Assembly (NCBI GenBank): GCA_963924555.1
Contig: OZ004583.1
Location: 434,001-498,000, forward strand
DNA length: 64,000 nucleotides
Direction of reading: 5' to 3'
Origin: Crambe crambe
Taxonomy: Eukaryota; Porifera; Demospongiae; Poecilosclerida; Crambeidae
Shown here: piece by piece, positions 45,189 through 56,400 of the stretch
Numbering within the stretch: the first letter of the stretch is position 1
Layout of the letters: the number at the start of each line of letters is the position of its first letter
Position numbers and translations under genes: made by a program
Notes under the pieces: model-generated
The model's input: the letters and a program-made list of their open reading frames with translations, nothing else
What the model was told of the DNA's origin: nothing
The model's database searches: none

Positions 45189-48152
45189 CTACCTAAAACT
45201 AACTAGTTCAGTACTTTTCAGCATTATCTTGCCATCACGTCCTCCTGCCACCAATATTTCTCCATCAGTGATTCTTGCACAGGTGCACTCCTCTCGTGGA
45301 GATGGTAAGTCTCCTACTTTCACCCACTCCCCAGTCTCAGGTTGGTAGTGGTGGATTGCAGTTGTAGTTGTCCCATCCTTTATGCCCCGCCCTCCTAGTG
45401 CAAGCAGAGACCCACCAATGGAGAGTGGAGTGGAGTAGTAAAGTCCTAGTCCAGATATTCTCTTCCATGTCTGACTGTCTTTCTCTTTGGAGTTGACCTG
45501 AGAAATGAGAGCTGGTAGGGACACACTGTACACCAGGGACACACTGTACACCACATCAGTAGCATGACCATCATCATACCCTCCCATGAAGTAACACATG
45601 TCACCTACTATAGCAGTCTTCATGCGAATCCAAGCTGTTGGTGTTGGAGCTGCAGTGTACCATTGTTTGCTGTTTGTGTTCATGACTTCCACAGATGATA
45701 AACGTTTCAACCAATGACTGCATCCACCAACCACTACCAGCCATTCCTTATAAGTAACAGCAGAGGGAGCATAACGTGTTGTGGACATATCTGGGTAGGG
45801 GTGTGTCCATTTCTTGCTGTCTGTTCTCCACATGCCCAGTGACTTACTGACACTACCACCACGTAGATTACCACCAACTAGGACTAGTTGGTTGTCAATT
45901 GCTGTCATTCCAAATTTACTAGTTATGTATGGAGGCAATGTGCCCCATTTCCCTGACCTAATGTCATACTCCATCACTGTATAATTGTTATTACTAAAGC
46001 AAGTAAGTCCTCCCTGAATGTACACTGTGCCCTGCAGCACTACAGACTGTACATAGTAATCCATCTCATAGGGCATATCAGGACCACGCCTCCAATTTAG
46101 CTGGAGAGGGAATTCAAGCTTTAGTAGTCCCTATAAGAATAAAGTGATAACCACAGTAGCTTGATATGTTAAAAGCCTGATGTTGATGCTGCCAGCAGGG
46201 GCTAGTAGCTATGGCCGCCAGATAATCACTAACCTGTCCTGCCCTCTCCTTTACCGATTCTTGGCACCTCCTCAATTCCTCCATTAATCTGCTGATCTCA
46301 GCTTCTTTACTTTGCAGCTCCTCCCTCAGTCTAGCTTCCATTTCCACACGCAAAGAATCCTACAGATGAAGATTAGCTAGGTTCAGATATAGCTACCACT
46401 AGGGAAATGTGGGGTGAGCGCGCATGCTAAGTTTCCCCAAGGTCATCATGGAAATAAACTACAATGTTAGGACATACGTACATATCAGATATGTTTGCAT
46501 ATGAGGGTCATCACTAGTGTTTACCATTTCTCTATCCTTCTGTTGGAGCTGTCTGTCTTTCACCTCTATGTCTCTATCCTTCTGTTGGAGCTGCCCCTCC
46601 TTCACCTCTATGTCCCTATCCTTCTGTTGGAGCTGCCCCTCCTTCACCTCTATGTCCCTATCCTTCTGTTGGAGCTGCCCCTCCTTCACCTCTATGTCTC
46701 TATCCTTCTGTTGGAGCTGTCCCTCCTTCACATCTATGTCTTGCTGTTTCTGTTGGAGCTGTCTTACATGGTCCTCTATATCCAATTGTAATTGCTCTTG
46801 TCTCTCTCGACTTATCTAGGATGTTACATCATATAGGTCTACACTGTCACTTGTTAATCACGTGAGCTTGAAACTTACTTCCAGTTCTCCAACCAGTTGA
46901 TCTGCCCTTTCTTGCGCTGCTTCAAACCTTTCCTGCAGGGAAAAAGTTCATTAATCAATATAATAAAGTAAATTAAAATACCTCCACTTCTCTCAGTTCC
47001 TCTATCCTCCTGTCTTTCATCTTTATCTCCTTGGCCAACAACACTCTGCCAATATCAAGCTTCACCAGATTCCCACCATATACTCCTTCCACCTCCACCT
47101 TCAGTCTCTGCAGTTGATTCAGAACCTCATCAGTGGCTGGTCTTTCTTCTGGGGCATTGTGCAGACATTGCTTAATCAGCTGGACTAGGAAAGGATGGTG
47201 ATTGCCAATTTCCTTTTCCAATAGTTCAACATACTCTGCACGACGTTCCACTTCTGTACGACCAATCACACATCCAGGGTTATCAGGATCAGGGAATGTG
47301 TGTGCTAACAGGTTCCCAGGAAACACCTAAAAGGTTGATAGGTCATTGTCATCTCACGATATTCTAACAGCTAACCTGAATGATAGTGTACAAGGAGAGA
47401 TGTCCAAAGGAAAAAATGTCGAGGGATGGTCCATAGCGGTGAGTCTCGTCCATAGCCTCTGGAGGCATGTAAACTTGCGTCCCTGGCAAACGTGAGAGGG
47501 TCCTGGCCAGTTGACCAGGCCTCATGTCGATGATGCGCGAGTTGCCCATGTCAGAGATCTTTGCAACCAGGGAGGAAGTCAGGAGGATGTTGTTGGTAGT
47601 CAGGTCCCTGTGGATGACAGGAGGTCGGTTCTTGTGGAGATAGACCAGTCCACTTGCTACGTCTTCAAGAACTGAACGTTTGAGGGAGAGAGGGAGGCCT
47701 GGCATGTGTTCCAGCAGGTCGTCAAGGCTGGTTTCCAGTCGTTCCATCACAAGAAGAGGCAACTGAGTCCCAGGGAGAAAACAAAGACCAAGAAACAGGG
47801 TGATGTTGGGGTGACGGAGGCTGGACATCAACTGGCACTCCTGCTCATACTTGCGAACGATGTCAGGCACTCCAACATTGCCAGCCTCCAGGAGAATCGC
47901 ATGGAGCTTCTTGCCAGCACACACAAGATGCCTGTATTTTACCTGTGGATTGATAGTACAACAAAAGGCTGGAGGGAGCTGTCTGACAGGACTCCCAGAG
48001 AGAGGAATTAATGGACTGACCTCCTCCACTGAACCATAAGAGCCTGTTCCCAGGACCTTTCCAGTTGGAGTGACGTCAGTCAGCATAAACTGCTGTAAGT
48101 GGCGGTTGTTCCTGAAGGCTTGAGATACATCACGCCTTCTAAAGAGAGCCAT
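45189..48152 (-). CDS. TKL-like kinase / coiled-coil / kelch protein, copy 4
   Basis: Seven exons: 48021-48152, 47376-47942, 46982-47326, about 46879-46932, about 46524-46817, about 46233-46361, and about 45189-46130; about 820 residues. Residues 35-40 form the glycine loop GTGSYG, Lys55/56 lies in CAGKKL, HRDLTTNN has the catalytic Asp at 157, DMG is at 175 and PPE at 204. The helical lobe end has diverged in this copy (GRTEVERRAEYVELLEKE). The coiled coil has the largest number of 14-residue units of the four. Kelch blades run from MPYEMDYYVQ to the stop. No transmembrane segment or signal peptide is seen, so it is probably cytosolic. Starts 90 bp from ZCRB1 copy e, in the opposite direction. 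Looks intact. Confidence 0.9.
46533..46780 (-). repeat. 42-bp coding minisatellite for the coiled coil (copy 4)
   Basis: Tandem 42-bp units encode 14 residues (QLQQKDRDIEVKEG). About five to six are present here, fewer in copies 2 and 3, and roughly one or two in copy 1. Fourteen residues are two heptads, so changes in number keep the coiled-coil register. Confidence 0.9.
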
Positions 48153-48242
48153 TGTATTTATCACAGCCCAAAAAAATGATCACGTGATCGATTTGACGAT
48201 CTTTTCCATATTTTGTTTTTGTAGCAAGTTTGTAGGGTTGGA
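48153..48242. promoter_or_regulatory. Shared divergent promoter, unit 4
   Basis: This 90-bp gap separates the kinase-kelch ATG (48152, -) and the ZCRB1 ATG (48243, +). It contains TCACGTGA at 48180-48187 inside GATCACGTGATCGAT, then TTGACGATCTTTTCCAT and a T-rich block. The same order is kept in unit 2. Shared use by both genes is inferred from spacing. Confidence 0.6.
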
Positions 48243-49074
48243 ATGAGTGGAGGACTAGCGCCCAGCAAGAGTACACTATACGTTGGAAACCTTCCTTATG
48301 AACTCACTAACAATGACATAACTCAGGTGAGAATTCATCATCAGTGACCATAATAAATTACACTCTTGCTGGGCAGATTTTTGAGAAGTATGGTAAAATT
48401 GGTAAGGTGACCATCTTGAGGGACAAGGTAACCAGAGAGAGCAAAGGTGTGGCATTTATCCTCTTTGTTGATCGAGCATCAGCTCACAGAGCTATTCGGG
48501 CCCTGAACCGCAAGGAATTATTTGGTCGTACTCTGAAGGTGAGCATCGCGTCCGATAATGGACGAGCCCCTGAGTTTATTAAACGTAAAGTCTACAAGGA
48601 CAAATCGAGGTGCTATGAGTGTGGGGAGACAGGTCACCTCAGCTACAATTGTCCCAAGAATGCTCTTGGAGACAGAGAAGTGGCCACCAAGAAACCAAAG
48701 AAGAGGAGGAACCAGGAAGGGAGAGGAGGAGGAGGAGGAGGGAGAGGAGAGGTTGGGGAGGAGGAAGACGAGGGTCAGGGTTGGGATGAAGAGGAAGAAG
48801 AGGACTATACCTTGGGGGATGCCATACGGTCAGTAAGTGTGTAGGTGGTAGTATAACCCCCTCACTTTCTATTTCTGTGCGAGGTCTTTATGTTTGTAAT
48901 TGATGCAGAATGTGTCAAGAGATGAGAGAACGTGAGACAGTGGTGGGAGAGCCTTCCTACTCAGACTCCACCCACCCAATCTTAGCTCAATTCCATGAAA
49001 CAGGTGCCACTGGCAGGAGAACTATCAAGCCTGACTCTTACTTCAGTGATGAAGATGCAAGTGATCGTGATTAG
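48243..49074 (+). CDS. ZCRB1: ZCRB1 (U11/U12 snRNP 31K-like), intact copy e
   Basis: RNA-binding protein of the minor (U12-type) spliceosome. Exons 48243-48326, 48377-48828 and 48909-49074 give about 233 residues (human 217). The N terminus [20 protein letters not shown] matches the human start almost exactly. RRM: RNP2 LYVGNLP and RNP1 KGVAFILF. The zinc knuckle [14 protein letters not shown] is a complete CCHC. A Lys/Arg/Gly then acidic tract follows, and the end [17 protein letters not shown] is family-typical. Introns are 50 and 80 nt. The donor of intron 2 is taken as CG|GTCAGT because it keeps the frame. It is the only one of five copies without a lesion and is probably the parent. Confidence 0.93.
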
Positions 49075-49259
49075 TGGCAGACAAGGATGGAGGAATAATT
49101 CTGCTACAGGACAGCTCCAAGGCACTTCTTAATCTCTATAATTTATATTATGACTGAAGTGAAGGGAGAAAGTGTCAACCAAAAGTGTAAAATTCTTTAA
49201 ACTTCGAACTTTATAAGATGCCGATAAGGGGCGTGGCTGAATCTTGCATTTGTAAAATC

Positions 49260-50056
49260 ATGAAGATACCACAGCTGTATTGGCGTTCCCTTGTACTCTG
49301 TTTGATGGTTCTCGGTGGGAAATTGGGACTGCTTGTCTATGCGCAGTGTGATGAAGCCACTTGCACTCAAGACTGCTTTCCAGGTAATCCTCGATCCCGT
49401 CGGTAACAATCCAGCCCCTCCCCTTTTAGTTCAAATGGGCAGCATTTTGTTCCATGACTGGCTAGTTAGATCGAACCTTTTTCCTCCAGAGGTATGGAAG
49501 AGAGATCTGTGTCAGTTTTATTCACAAATCTGGTCCTGGAGGCTAACAGCAGAAGGGTGTGGCCTGTCTCTCCCAGCCCTACCCACTAGGGACGGCAGTG
49601 CTTCTGCAGGAGAGCAGTGGGAACAAGCAAGGGACTACTGGAAAATGATCTTTGATATCTGGAGAAATGAGACTCAAGATACAGGAATATTTGAACAAGG
49701 TAGATAGCTAGATATGCTATTAACTTGCTATTGAAGAAGGTGTTAAGATCATACAAATTTTAGATCCTCCAACTTCTGGTATCTTGGAAGGAGCTCCAAA
49801 CCAGTCTTCCTGGGTCCAACAAGTGATAGTGTGGGAAGAGCAGTACACCATGTGGAATAACTTCACCCGGCAACACCCTGGTGGTGGGGGTTTACCAGAA
49901 TCAAGAAGCATGGCTATTGCTAGGGGACTAGTATCAGATGAAAGGGCAGCAAGTGTTCGAGCCAACAGCAGAGACTGGTCGGCACTTGTTAGTGACTGGA
50001 GTGCCAGTCATATAGCTTACAATAACACATTTGGCACATCATGTTCAAACTATTAA
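49260..50056 (+). CDS. Small secreted cysteine-containing protein, unidentified
   Basis: Exons 49260-49383, 49430-49699 and 49764-50056 join in phase to 228 residues. The start MKIPQLYWRSLVLCLMVLGG is a convincing signal peptide, with cleavage likely near YAQ-C. The mature part has six Cys (three at the N terminus in CDEATCTQDC, then LCQFY, EGCG and a terminal TSCSNY) and many Trp. Asn-glycosylation motifs are visible (NQS, NFT, NNT). No transmembrane segment follows. I do not recognise the family. The upstream in-frame ATG at 49218 would add residues before the signal peptide and is less likely. Confidence 0.75.
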
Positions 50057-50107
50057 AATTTACACACAGAAAACATATTATGATTGCAAGGTAGAAAGAA
50101 AAAAAGG

Positions 50108-53100
50108 TCATTTATTTTTAATATGATGATTGTTTTTCTCCACATAACACTTGGCAGGCCTCCACATAGGATAGTAGCCTCGTGTTTGTGGACTCTTTGT
50201 CTTTATAGGCTGTTGAGTGACTGTGGTGTGTTCCAGAAGGGCGTTGGCTGAAAGAGGCTGCCAGTTACGTAAGGACCTGCGGGGCTCTTCAGTGGACTTA
50301 AATTGTACAACATTGTCATAGTTTATGACTGCACTCCTGGGGATAACCTGTTCATCATGTGAAGGAAGATCCGTCAGAAAAATCGAAGAGGACGATTCCC
50401 TACTTTGCTCTTCCTCCCCAGGATATCTCAACTTCTGGCTGGGACAACAGAAGAACATCTCACTGTCCAATTCTTCAATAGACCCAGAGACCAACTCTCC
50501 ATTTTCAGTTAGGAACAAGGGAAGGAGCTTTTTCACTGAAGAACTTGTTCTTTCTCTTACTCGTTTTTGTTTCATCAGTGATGTTTTACGATTGTCAACC
50601 TTTACAGAAGTATCTCCTGGGTTCTTATCTTGGATCAAATCCCCACACCACTTGTGAGATCTGTTTGGTGAAAACATTATGTTATTATTATTAGGTGCCC
50701 TCTGTTTCAGCATCCCCTCAGCTATCATTTGTGTTTCTCTCGCTATCGTTTCCATGGCTTCGTTTAACATCAATGCCACTCCCCTCGACCTTTCGTTCTC
50801 TGCTTCATTCAGCACTTGAGTCAGGAGAATTGGCTAAAAGTTACAAAGATAACAAGAATAATCCCAGTGATTATCCATTATCTCTATAATTATAGTTAAC
50901 TAACCTTTCCTGTGTATTTGTCAACGGGAGCTGGGTTAGCGTAGATATCTAGACACTCCTTCACTGAGGGGCTGACATTTTGAATGATTTTTGTGAAGTG
51001 AAGCATAGCTGGTTTCAACTCCTTCATACTTCTGTCCTTAAACTCCTTCCACATTCTATCCAGTGTCCCGATACGATCACTTGTTCTTTGCATCTGATAA
51101 GCTGAAGATGAATAAGTATGATTCTCAATAATTATTATAGTTACAACCATAGGCCAAGCGTGAGATAACTGCCCAGAGTTATCTCACGCTGAGCATGCTC
51201 ACAGTCATAATTTCCAAGGCAACTGATTGATTTCTACAGCTTTTTTGTCAGTAGAGGATTATAGTATGTGCTAGGCTTATCTAAGTGCTTTGTGGTGAGT
51301 ATTACAGGTTTCTTTGTATGCAGCTGCCTAGCCGCTTACAAGTCAACATCTATGGAGTAGCCTATCAGCTATAAGGGACATGCAAATTATGCTGGCATAG
51401 TTTTGGGCATAATGGGTTGAACTTCAATGCCAGCACAATGCTGGGATTTTTACTTCCAGGGGTTGGCAGATATGGAGGTATTGATGTGGACTCTTGAGTT
51501 CCTTTGTATAAACTGCTGAATTAGAGTAGCCACCTACGTAATTAGTGGTGGTAACAAAAATTAGCCGGAGCCACCTTAATTATAGTGGTACAGCCATAGC
51601 TACCATCTGGAGGGTCTGGGGAATTCCCTCCAGTAAGTTCAATATCAATTTCAATCTGGTATGATCCAGGCAATGCCATGTACTAAACTTATAAGTCAAT
51701 ATCATCATTATTATTTAAATTGCATACACACACACACTCTGAGTGGTGGTACGGCCATGGCTGTACCAGCCGTAGCAGTGCCTCCGGCCGTGTTATTACA
51801 ACTGTCTTCTGCTGCTATTTTCTTTACTAAATGTTCCAGCAAACTAACTTGCTGCTGATAAAATTATGATGGATGACTAAAAGAGGCTGCAATTATGCTA
51901 CAATATACCATCACTTATTAATTTTCTTACCAATTTTTAAAGCATAATAGGCATGTTTGTTGAGCATAATAGGGCAGGGGTTCTGGCATTGGAGCATAGC
52001 ATAATAGGGAAGAAAAAAAGCATAATTTGCATGTCTCTATAGGCTCAGCCTATAAATACCATAATGATAGCAGTATAATTATTTTATCAAGTACATTTAT
52101 CACACTCATCATGAATCATTTCACTTGAGGCTGTATTTTCACTCGCCTTTGGCTGGTGAAAATACGGCTGCCTTACTCATGAAATAACTCGGCATATTCC
52201 ACTCTGACTCGTATTATATAAGATCATCTTGAAAAATTCAACAAACTGAACTTCCAAGACTTACATTCACTTACATTCAATGCGTCTTAACATTTCTACT
52301 TCTGTCTCAGCATCTTCTTCTTCTTCATTCTCCTCCTCATTTAAAGGAGCTGGATCACTTTCAACATCTGAAAAACCTTGATCTTGAGGACTGTTTGACA
52401 CATATTCCCGTCTTATAAGGGGAGTATCCGGTTTTTCCCTAGCAACTACAGATAAAGATAGTTTAGTAGTACAAATGATTTGCATTTTGGTTGACAAGAG
52501 TGAAAGCAAAGTAGCCACACACAATGGCAAGATTAGGAGCAGGAGCTCTGTGCTCCAGAAAAGACAAAAACTATACATTAATGGCATCTTTCTATCAATT
52601 ACTGAAGAAATATAATTAAGCACTGTCTTGTAAAATGATAGCGTGGTGTCTTTCAAGCATTATCATTTTTAGCACTTACCATACTGTCTCAACTCTGCTG
52701 TTATTTCCTTGCATTTATCCTTTCTAAATCTTAATCTCTACATAATTAATTATTTAGAATCACACTATTTTATTTTATATTGAAGAAAAAATCCTTACTT
52801 GTTCTCTTTCCCTTCTGGCTTTGAATTCAAGCACCTCATGTAACTGATCTTGCTTTGCAATCAGCGTCCTCTGGATGCCAACTCTCTTCTGTAGTCGCTC
52901 TAATTCTTCTTTCTTCCTCTTCTCCAAAGCCATGTCCCAATCTTTCAAAATTTTCTCATGATCATCATCCTGCAGGCAGCGATTCACAACTAAAACTACG
53001 TATATTCACCTAACTACTAAATTGAACACACATTACCTCAGGTTCTTTCAGAATTTTTGCTTCTTTTTTCAAAATAATACCATTCATAGATGAATCATCT

Positions 53101-53291
53101 TTAGATGAGGTTTTTCTTGATGACAATGTTGTCTTACTTATTCCCTGTCTCTTGTTTGTGATAGCGAATTGCAGTCCCTCTATCCCTGCATAGTTCACCT
53201 GTTTGATTGTCCTGGGACTGGAGGTGTTACACTCTTTGAGAATGGGAGGGAAGATAGACTTCCTTGCAGGAGAGAAATCTGCATAGGCCAT
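50108..53291 (-). CDS. Unidentified coiled-coil protein, divergent from UNC79
   Basis: Six phase-consistent exons: 53037-53291 (ATG at 53291), 52799-52969, 52680-52737, 52275-52445, about 50908-51103, and about 50108-50833; about 525 residues. The N terminus MAYADFSPARKSIFPPILKE is followed by a charged helical region (KRKKEELERLQKRVGIQRTL, then LEFKARREREQ) likely to be coiled coil. An acidic Glu-rich stretch and a second helical part (SMKELKPAMLHFTKIIQN) follow, then a Ser/Arg-rich tail. No signal peptide or membrane segment. The composition fits a centrosomal, ciliary or cytoskeletal protein, but no family is recognised. Confidence 0.72.
51157..51190. repeat. 34-bp perfect palindrome
   Basis: Arms AGCGTGAGATAACT and AGTTATCTCACGCT are exact inverted repeats around a 6-base loop. 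It lies in the large intron of the minus-strand gene, near the exon at 51.1 kb. Confidence 0.95.
51365..52045. repeat. Possible element bounded by inverted GACATGCAAATTATGC
   Basis: GGACATGCAAATTATGC (about 51379) recurs inverted as GCATAATTTGCATGTC (about 52019). GCATAATAGG-type phrases lie near the right end. No coding capacity. It sits within the same intron. Ends were not resolved. Confidence 0.45.
52118..52190. repeat. Imperfect hairpin
   Basis: CTGTATTTTCAC and GTGAAAATACGG are inverted around a loop of about 15 bases. Weaker pairing extends outward (ATTTCA / TGAAAT). Confidence 0.75.
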
Positions 53292-53410
53292 CTTTTAATA
53301 CCGCCTATGGACATGTTAGTTTTTTCCCCATGGCAACGGGTCTACGCGACCTTTGCACTCTCACGGATTCTAATTACACGAACAGTTCTGGAATTTTAGA
53401 AAACATCAAA
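53292..53410. promoter_or_regulatory. Divergent intergenic region, coiled-coil gene / UNC79
   Basis: Only 119 bp separate the two start codons, so both promoters must lie here or overlap the opposite 5' end. No TATA box is obvious. Confidence 0.5.
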
Positions 53411-56400
53411 ATGGAAATTCCAGTGGAGGAGGAAGAGATAAAGTTCCAGTCCAATTATCGCCTGGTGGAGATCGGTAAGCAAACTCTGGGGAGTCCTATG
53501 GCTGCTTTAGGGTTCCCTGGCCTATCCCACGGCGTGAGGAGTGCGGATACCACCATGGACATCCACCTGAAGAAGCTGGAATCATACAGTAAGAATAGGA
53601 AATAGAGCTTAGCTGTGTGATGTGAAGAGATATTTTATGCTAGATGCCCAGATGAAAGTTTTCATAGCACAAGAGTCCAATAATGGAGATAATTTCTTAC
53701 AACCACTTGGTGACTGCAAAGCTATATTGGAACGGTTAGTGTTCATAGCTACATTCAAGCAAGTGGCTCTGCTGTAAAATAAATTTTGCAAAACCTGTAT
53801 TTTGCTGTAAGGTGCACTAAATTTAGAACTATGCATACAGCTGGCCAGTGGCAGTCATTGATGTGACTCAGCATAGCAATTTCTAACTCCCTTCAAGCTT
53901 CATGCAGCATAATTTTTAGCAAGGTATCATAAACAAACAAACCTGAACTACTAAATGTCATGTAGCAGCTTTTATTATTACAACAGTTTATTCTTAGTGC
54001 TGTTGCCTATGGTAACTTGGGATGCTCTCTTTTTTTGCCGATTCAGCATAGTTGCAATCAATCAGAGTAAGCTGTCATCATCATCCCACAAGCCAGGATT
54101 CTGCCAGTTTGAGCTCTCAAGAAGAGGCCGGCTACACCTGAACAGCACTTACAACTTGATCACAGAGAAGCTTCTCTTCTACTTCCAGCACATCCGCCAG
54201 TCTCGAATGGAAATGGGCACTCTCCTCCTTGACGTTCTTTGTCTGATTGTGACTCTTGATTCGGAGTCTCATTCCATCTTCCCACAGGTGTTCGCCTCTT
54301 GTTTGCTGTTCTTCAAGCCGTTGTCCAACTGGAAAGATGCCAACAAGGAGGTCATGAACAGACTATGTTATTTTGTCCTACCAAAATGTTTAGGTGAGAG
54401 GCCCATCATCATTAAAACATCTGTCAATCATAGTATTTAATACTTTGAGGAAGCAACTGTTTTTCAACCACTTCTGGCTGAACCAGTATTGAAGATCTGA
54501 CCATAGCTTTGTGGGGTAGCTTTAGGCACTTACTGTGAGAAATGTTTGAATTGCTAAATGGTGTGTGGTTAATATCAACAGATTACTTGTTAAATCATTG
54601 TTTTTCTTGATTTGTCATGCAATCTGTTGAGGCGAGAATGTTTTTGTTGATGCTGGAAAAAAAATGTTATTTGTGAAAGTTGCTAGTTTCATTTTATCTG
54701 ATCATTTAGCAGGAAAGATGTCGTAACAGTACAGGGTTTTGTACTACTATTATAGAGAAACTTTGGAGAGAGAAGCCACCACCATCTCTCCCCCCAAAAT
54801 CATGATGACGATGACAATGATTTGTCCTGTCAATGATATTGAATGTATTGACTCACTCTGTGTTTTCTCTCTCTGGACAGTGTGTGAGCTGCAGGCGTGT
54901 CCATGGATGAATCTGTCAGCCACTCTGATGATGGTGTTGGAAGGTTGCACCGCCACCAAGGACCACCTCCTCATCATCAACACGCTAATGCAACTCAAGA
55001 AGAACGTCTGTCTGGTGAGCTTTAATTAATGGCAGGAGTGGACATAATTAGTACTACAGTTCAACAGTGTTGATAGAATTTATCCTCTGCCAAGACTTTC
55101 CATTTAATTGAAACTTTTTAAGATGATAAGAGCACCTTTGTAGTTCATAGGCTTTAGAGTCAGGGTACAGCCACATGTACATACTTCAGTATTTCCATGA
55201 TCCCTTCCATGTACGAGTGAGTAATTCTATGAGGTTTCTCTGAGGTATTGTACGCATGTATCCTACAGTAGCTGCCTTTGAACTGTAGCCTCACTTCCCT
55301 GCAAAAATAGTCTGCTCACAGGTTATTATATTATGTACACCCTCAGGATATTATGTACACCCTCAGGATATTATAATATGTACACCCTCAGGATATTATA
55401 TAATGTACACCCTCAGGATATTATATTATGTACACCCTCAGGATATTATATTATGTACACCCTCAGGATATTCTGTCAGTGATAGCATATGGGACCATGC
55501 CCATCCGTGAGAAAGCTCTGAACCTTCTCCTTCACTACTGGCCCATTCCCATTCCAGAATTCTCCAATTCTAACTGCATTTATGGAGGTTTGATTCCCAT
55601 TCTGAATGGGCTGGTAGTACAACTAAGTGTTAATGATCATGGTGTGCTATAGAGTGGACCACTCCTCTGTGCGAGAATGGAGACTGCCAGCACAACAAGG
55701 CCAGCATAGCCAGCATGGTTAGTCACTCATAATTATATGACCTTCTCCTTTGATATCACAATGACTTACCCTCCCAGTTGTGTATGGATCCTCTTTGTGT
55801 GGCTCAGTACAAGCAGAATGGTCCCAAGTTGTACATGCTGCTCTGTCCAGAGTGTGACAGCATCATCCATGGGTATGTCCACACCTTACCATATGGAGGC
55901 AGAACGCTCTATACAGCAGTGCTTATGATAAGAAATTAATATTGACCAGACATGATGTCCCCACAAAGTATAGTTCGTCCCTGGACATTGAATCGGTGTG
56001 CATTATGACCAATACTTTTGTCCTGATAAATAAATAATGACCAGATATATGCCGGAAAATGTCAGGTGGTTAGGCTGTTATTATAAGCTCTGTTAGTACA
56101 GATAATCAGTACTAGCTATAAGAGCATGTTGCTATGGATCTATTAATCATTGCAGGAGCCCCCCTCACGGAGATCACATGAGAATAAGAGTTCCCAAGCC
56201 TCTACGTATGTTACTCATCCAAATATTTCATTGCTTCTTGTATATTATTCTGTATGTGTATATTGAGGCATAATAGACACTCATTTCACTGCCTAATGAT
56301 TTCTCACTTTCTCTATCTCTCTTCCAGATGACGTGAAGCCCAACTGTGAATTCCAGAAGATCTGTTCTGGGAAGGAGCGTCAGGTTAATCGTGCAGAGGT

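Noticed and set aside
49260-50056. FAM155/NLF-1, a third NALCN partner, next to UNC79
   Set aside because: The protein is secreted and has cysteines, but the spacing does not match what I know of the FAM155 Cys-rich domain and there are no transmembrane segments.
55321-55466. CRISPR-like regularly spaced repeats
   Set aside because: The units are directly adjacent with no unique spacers, in a eukaryotic intron.
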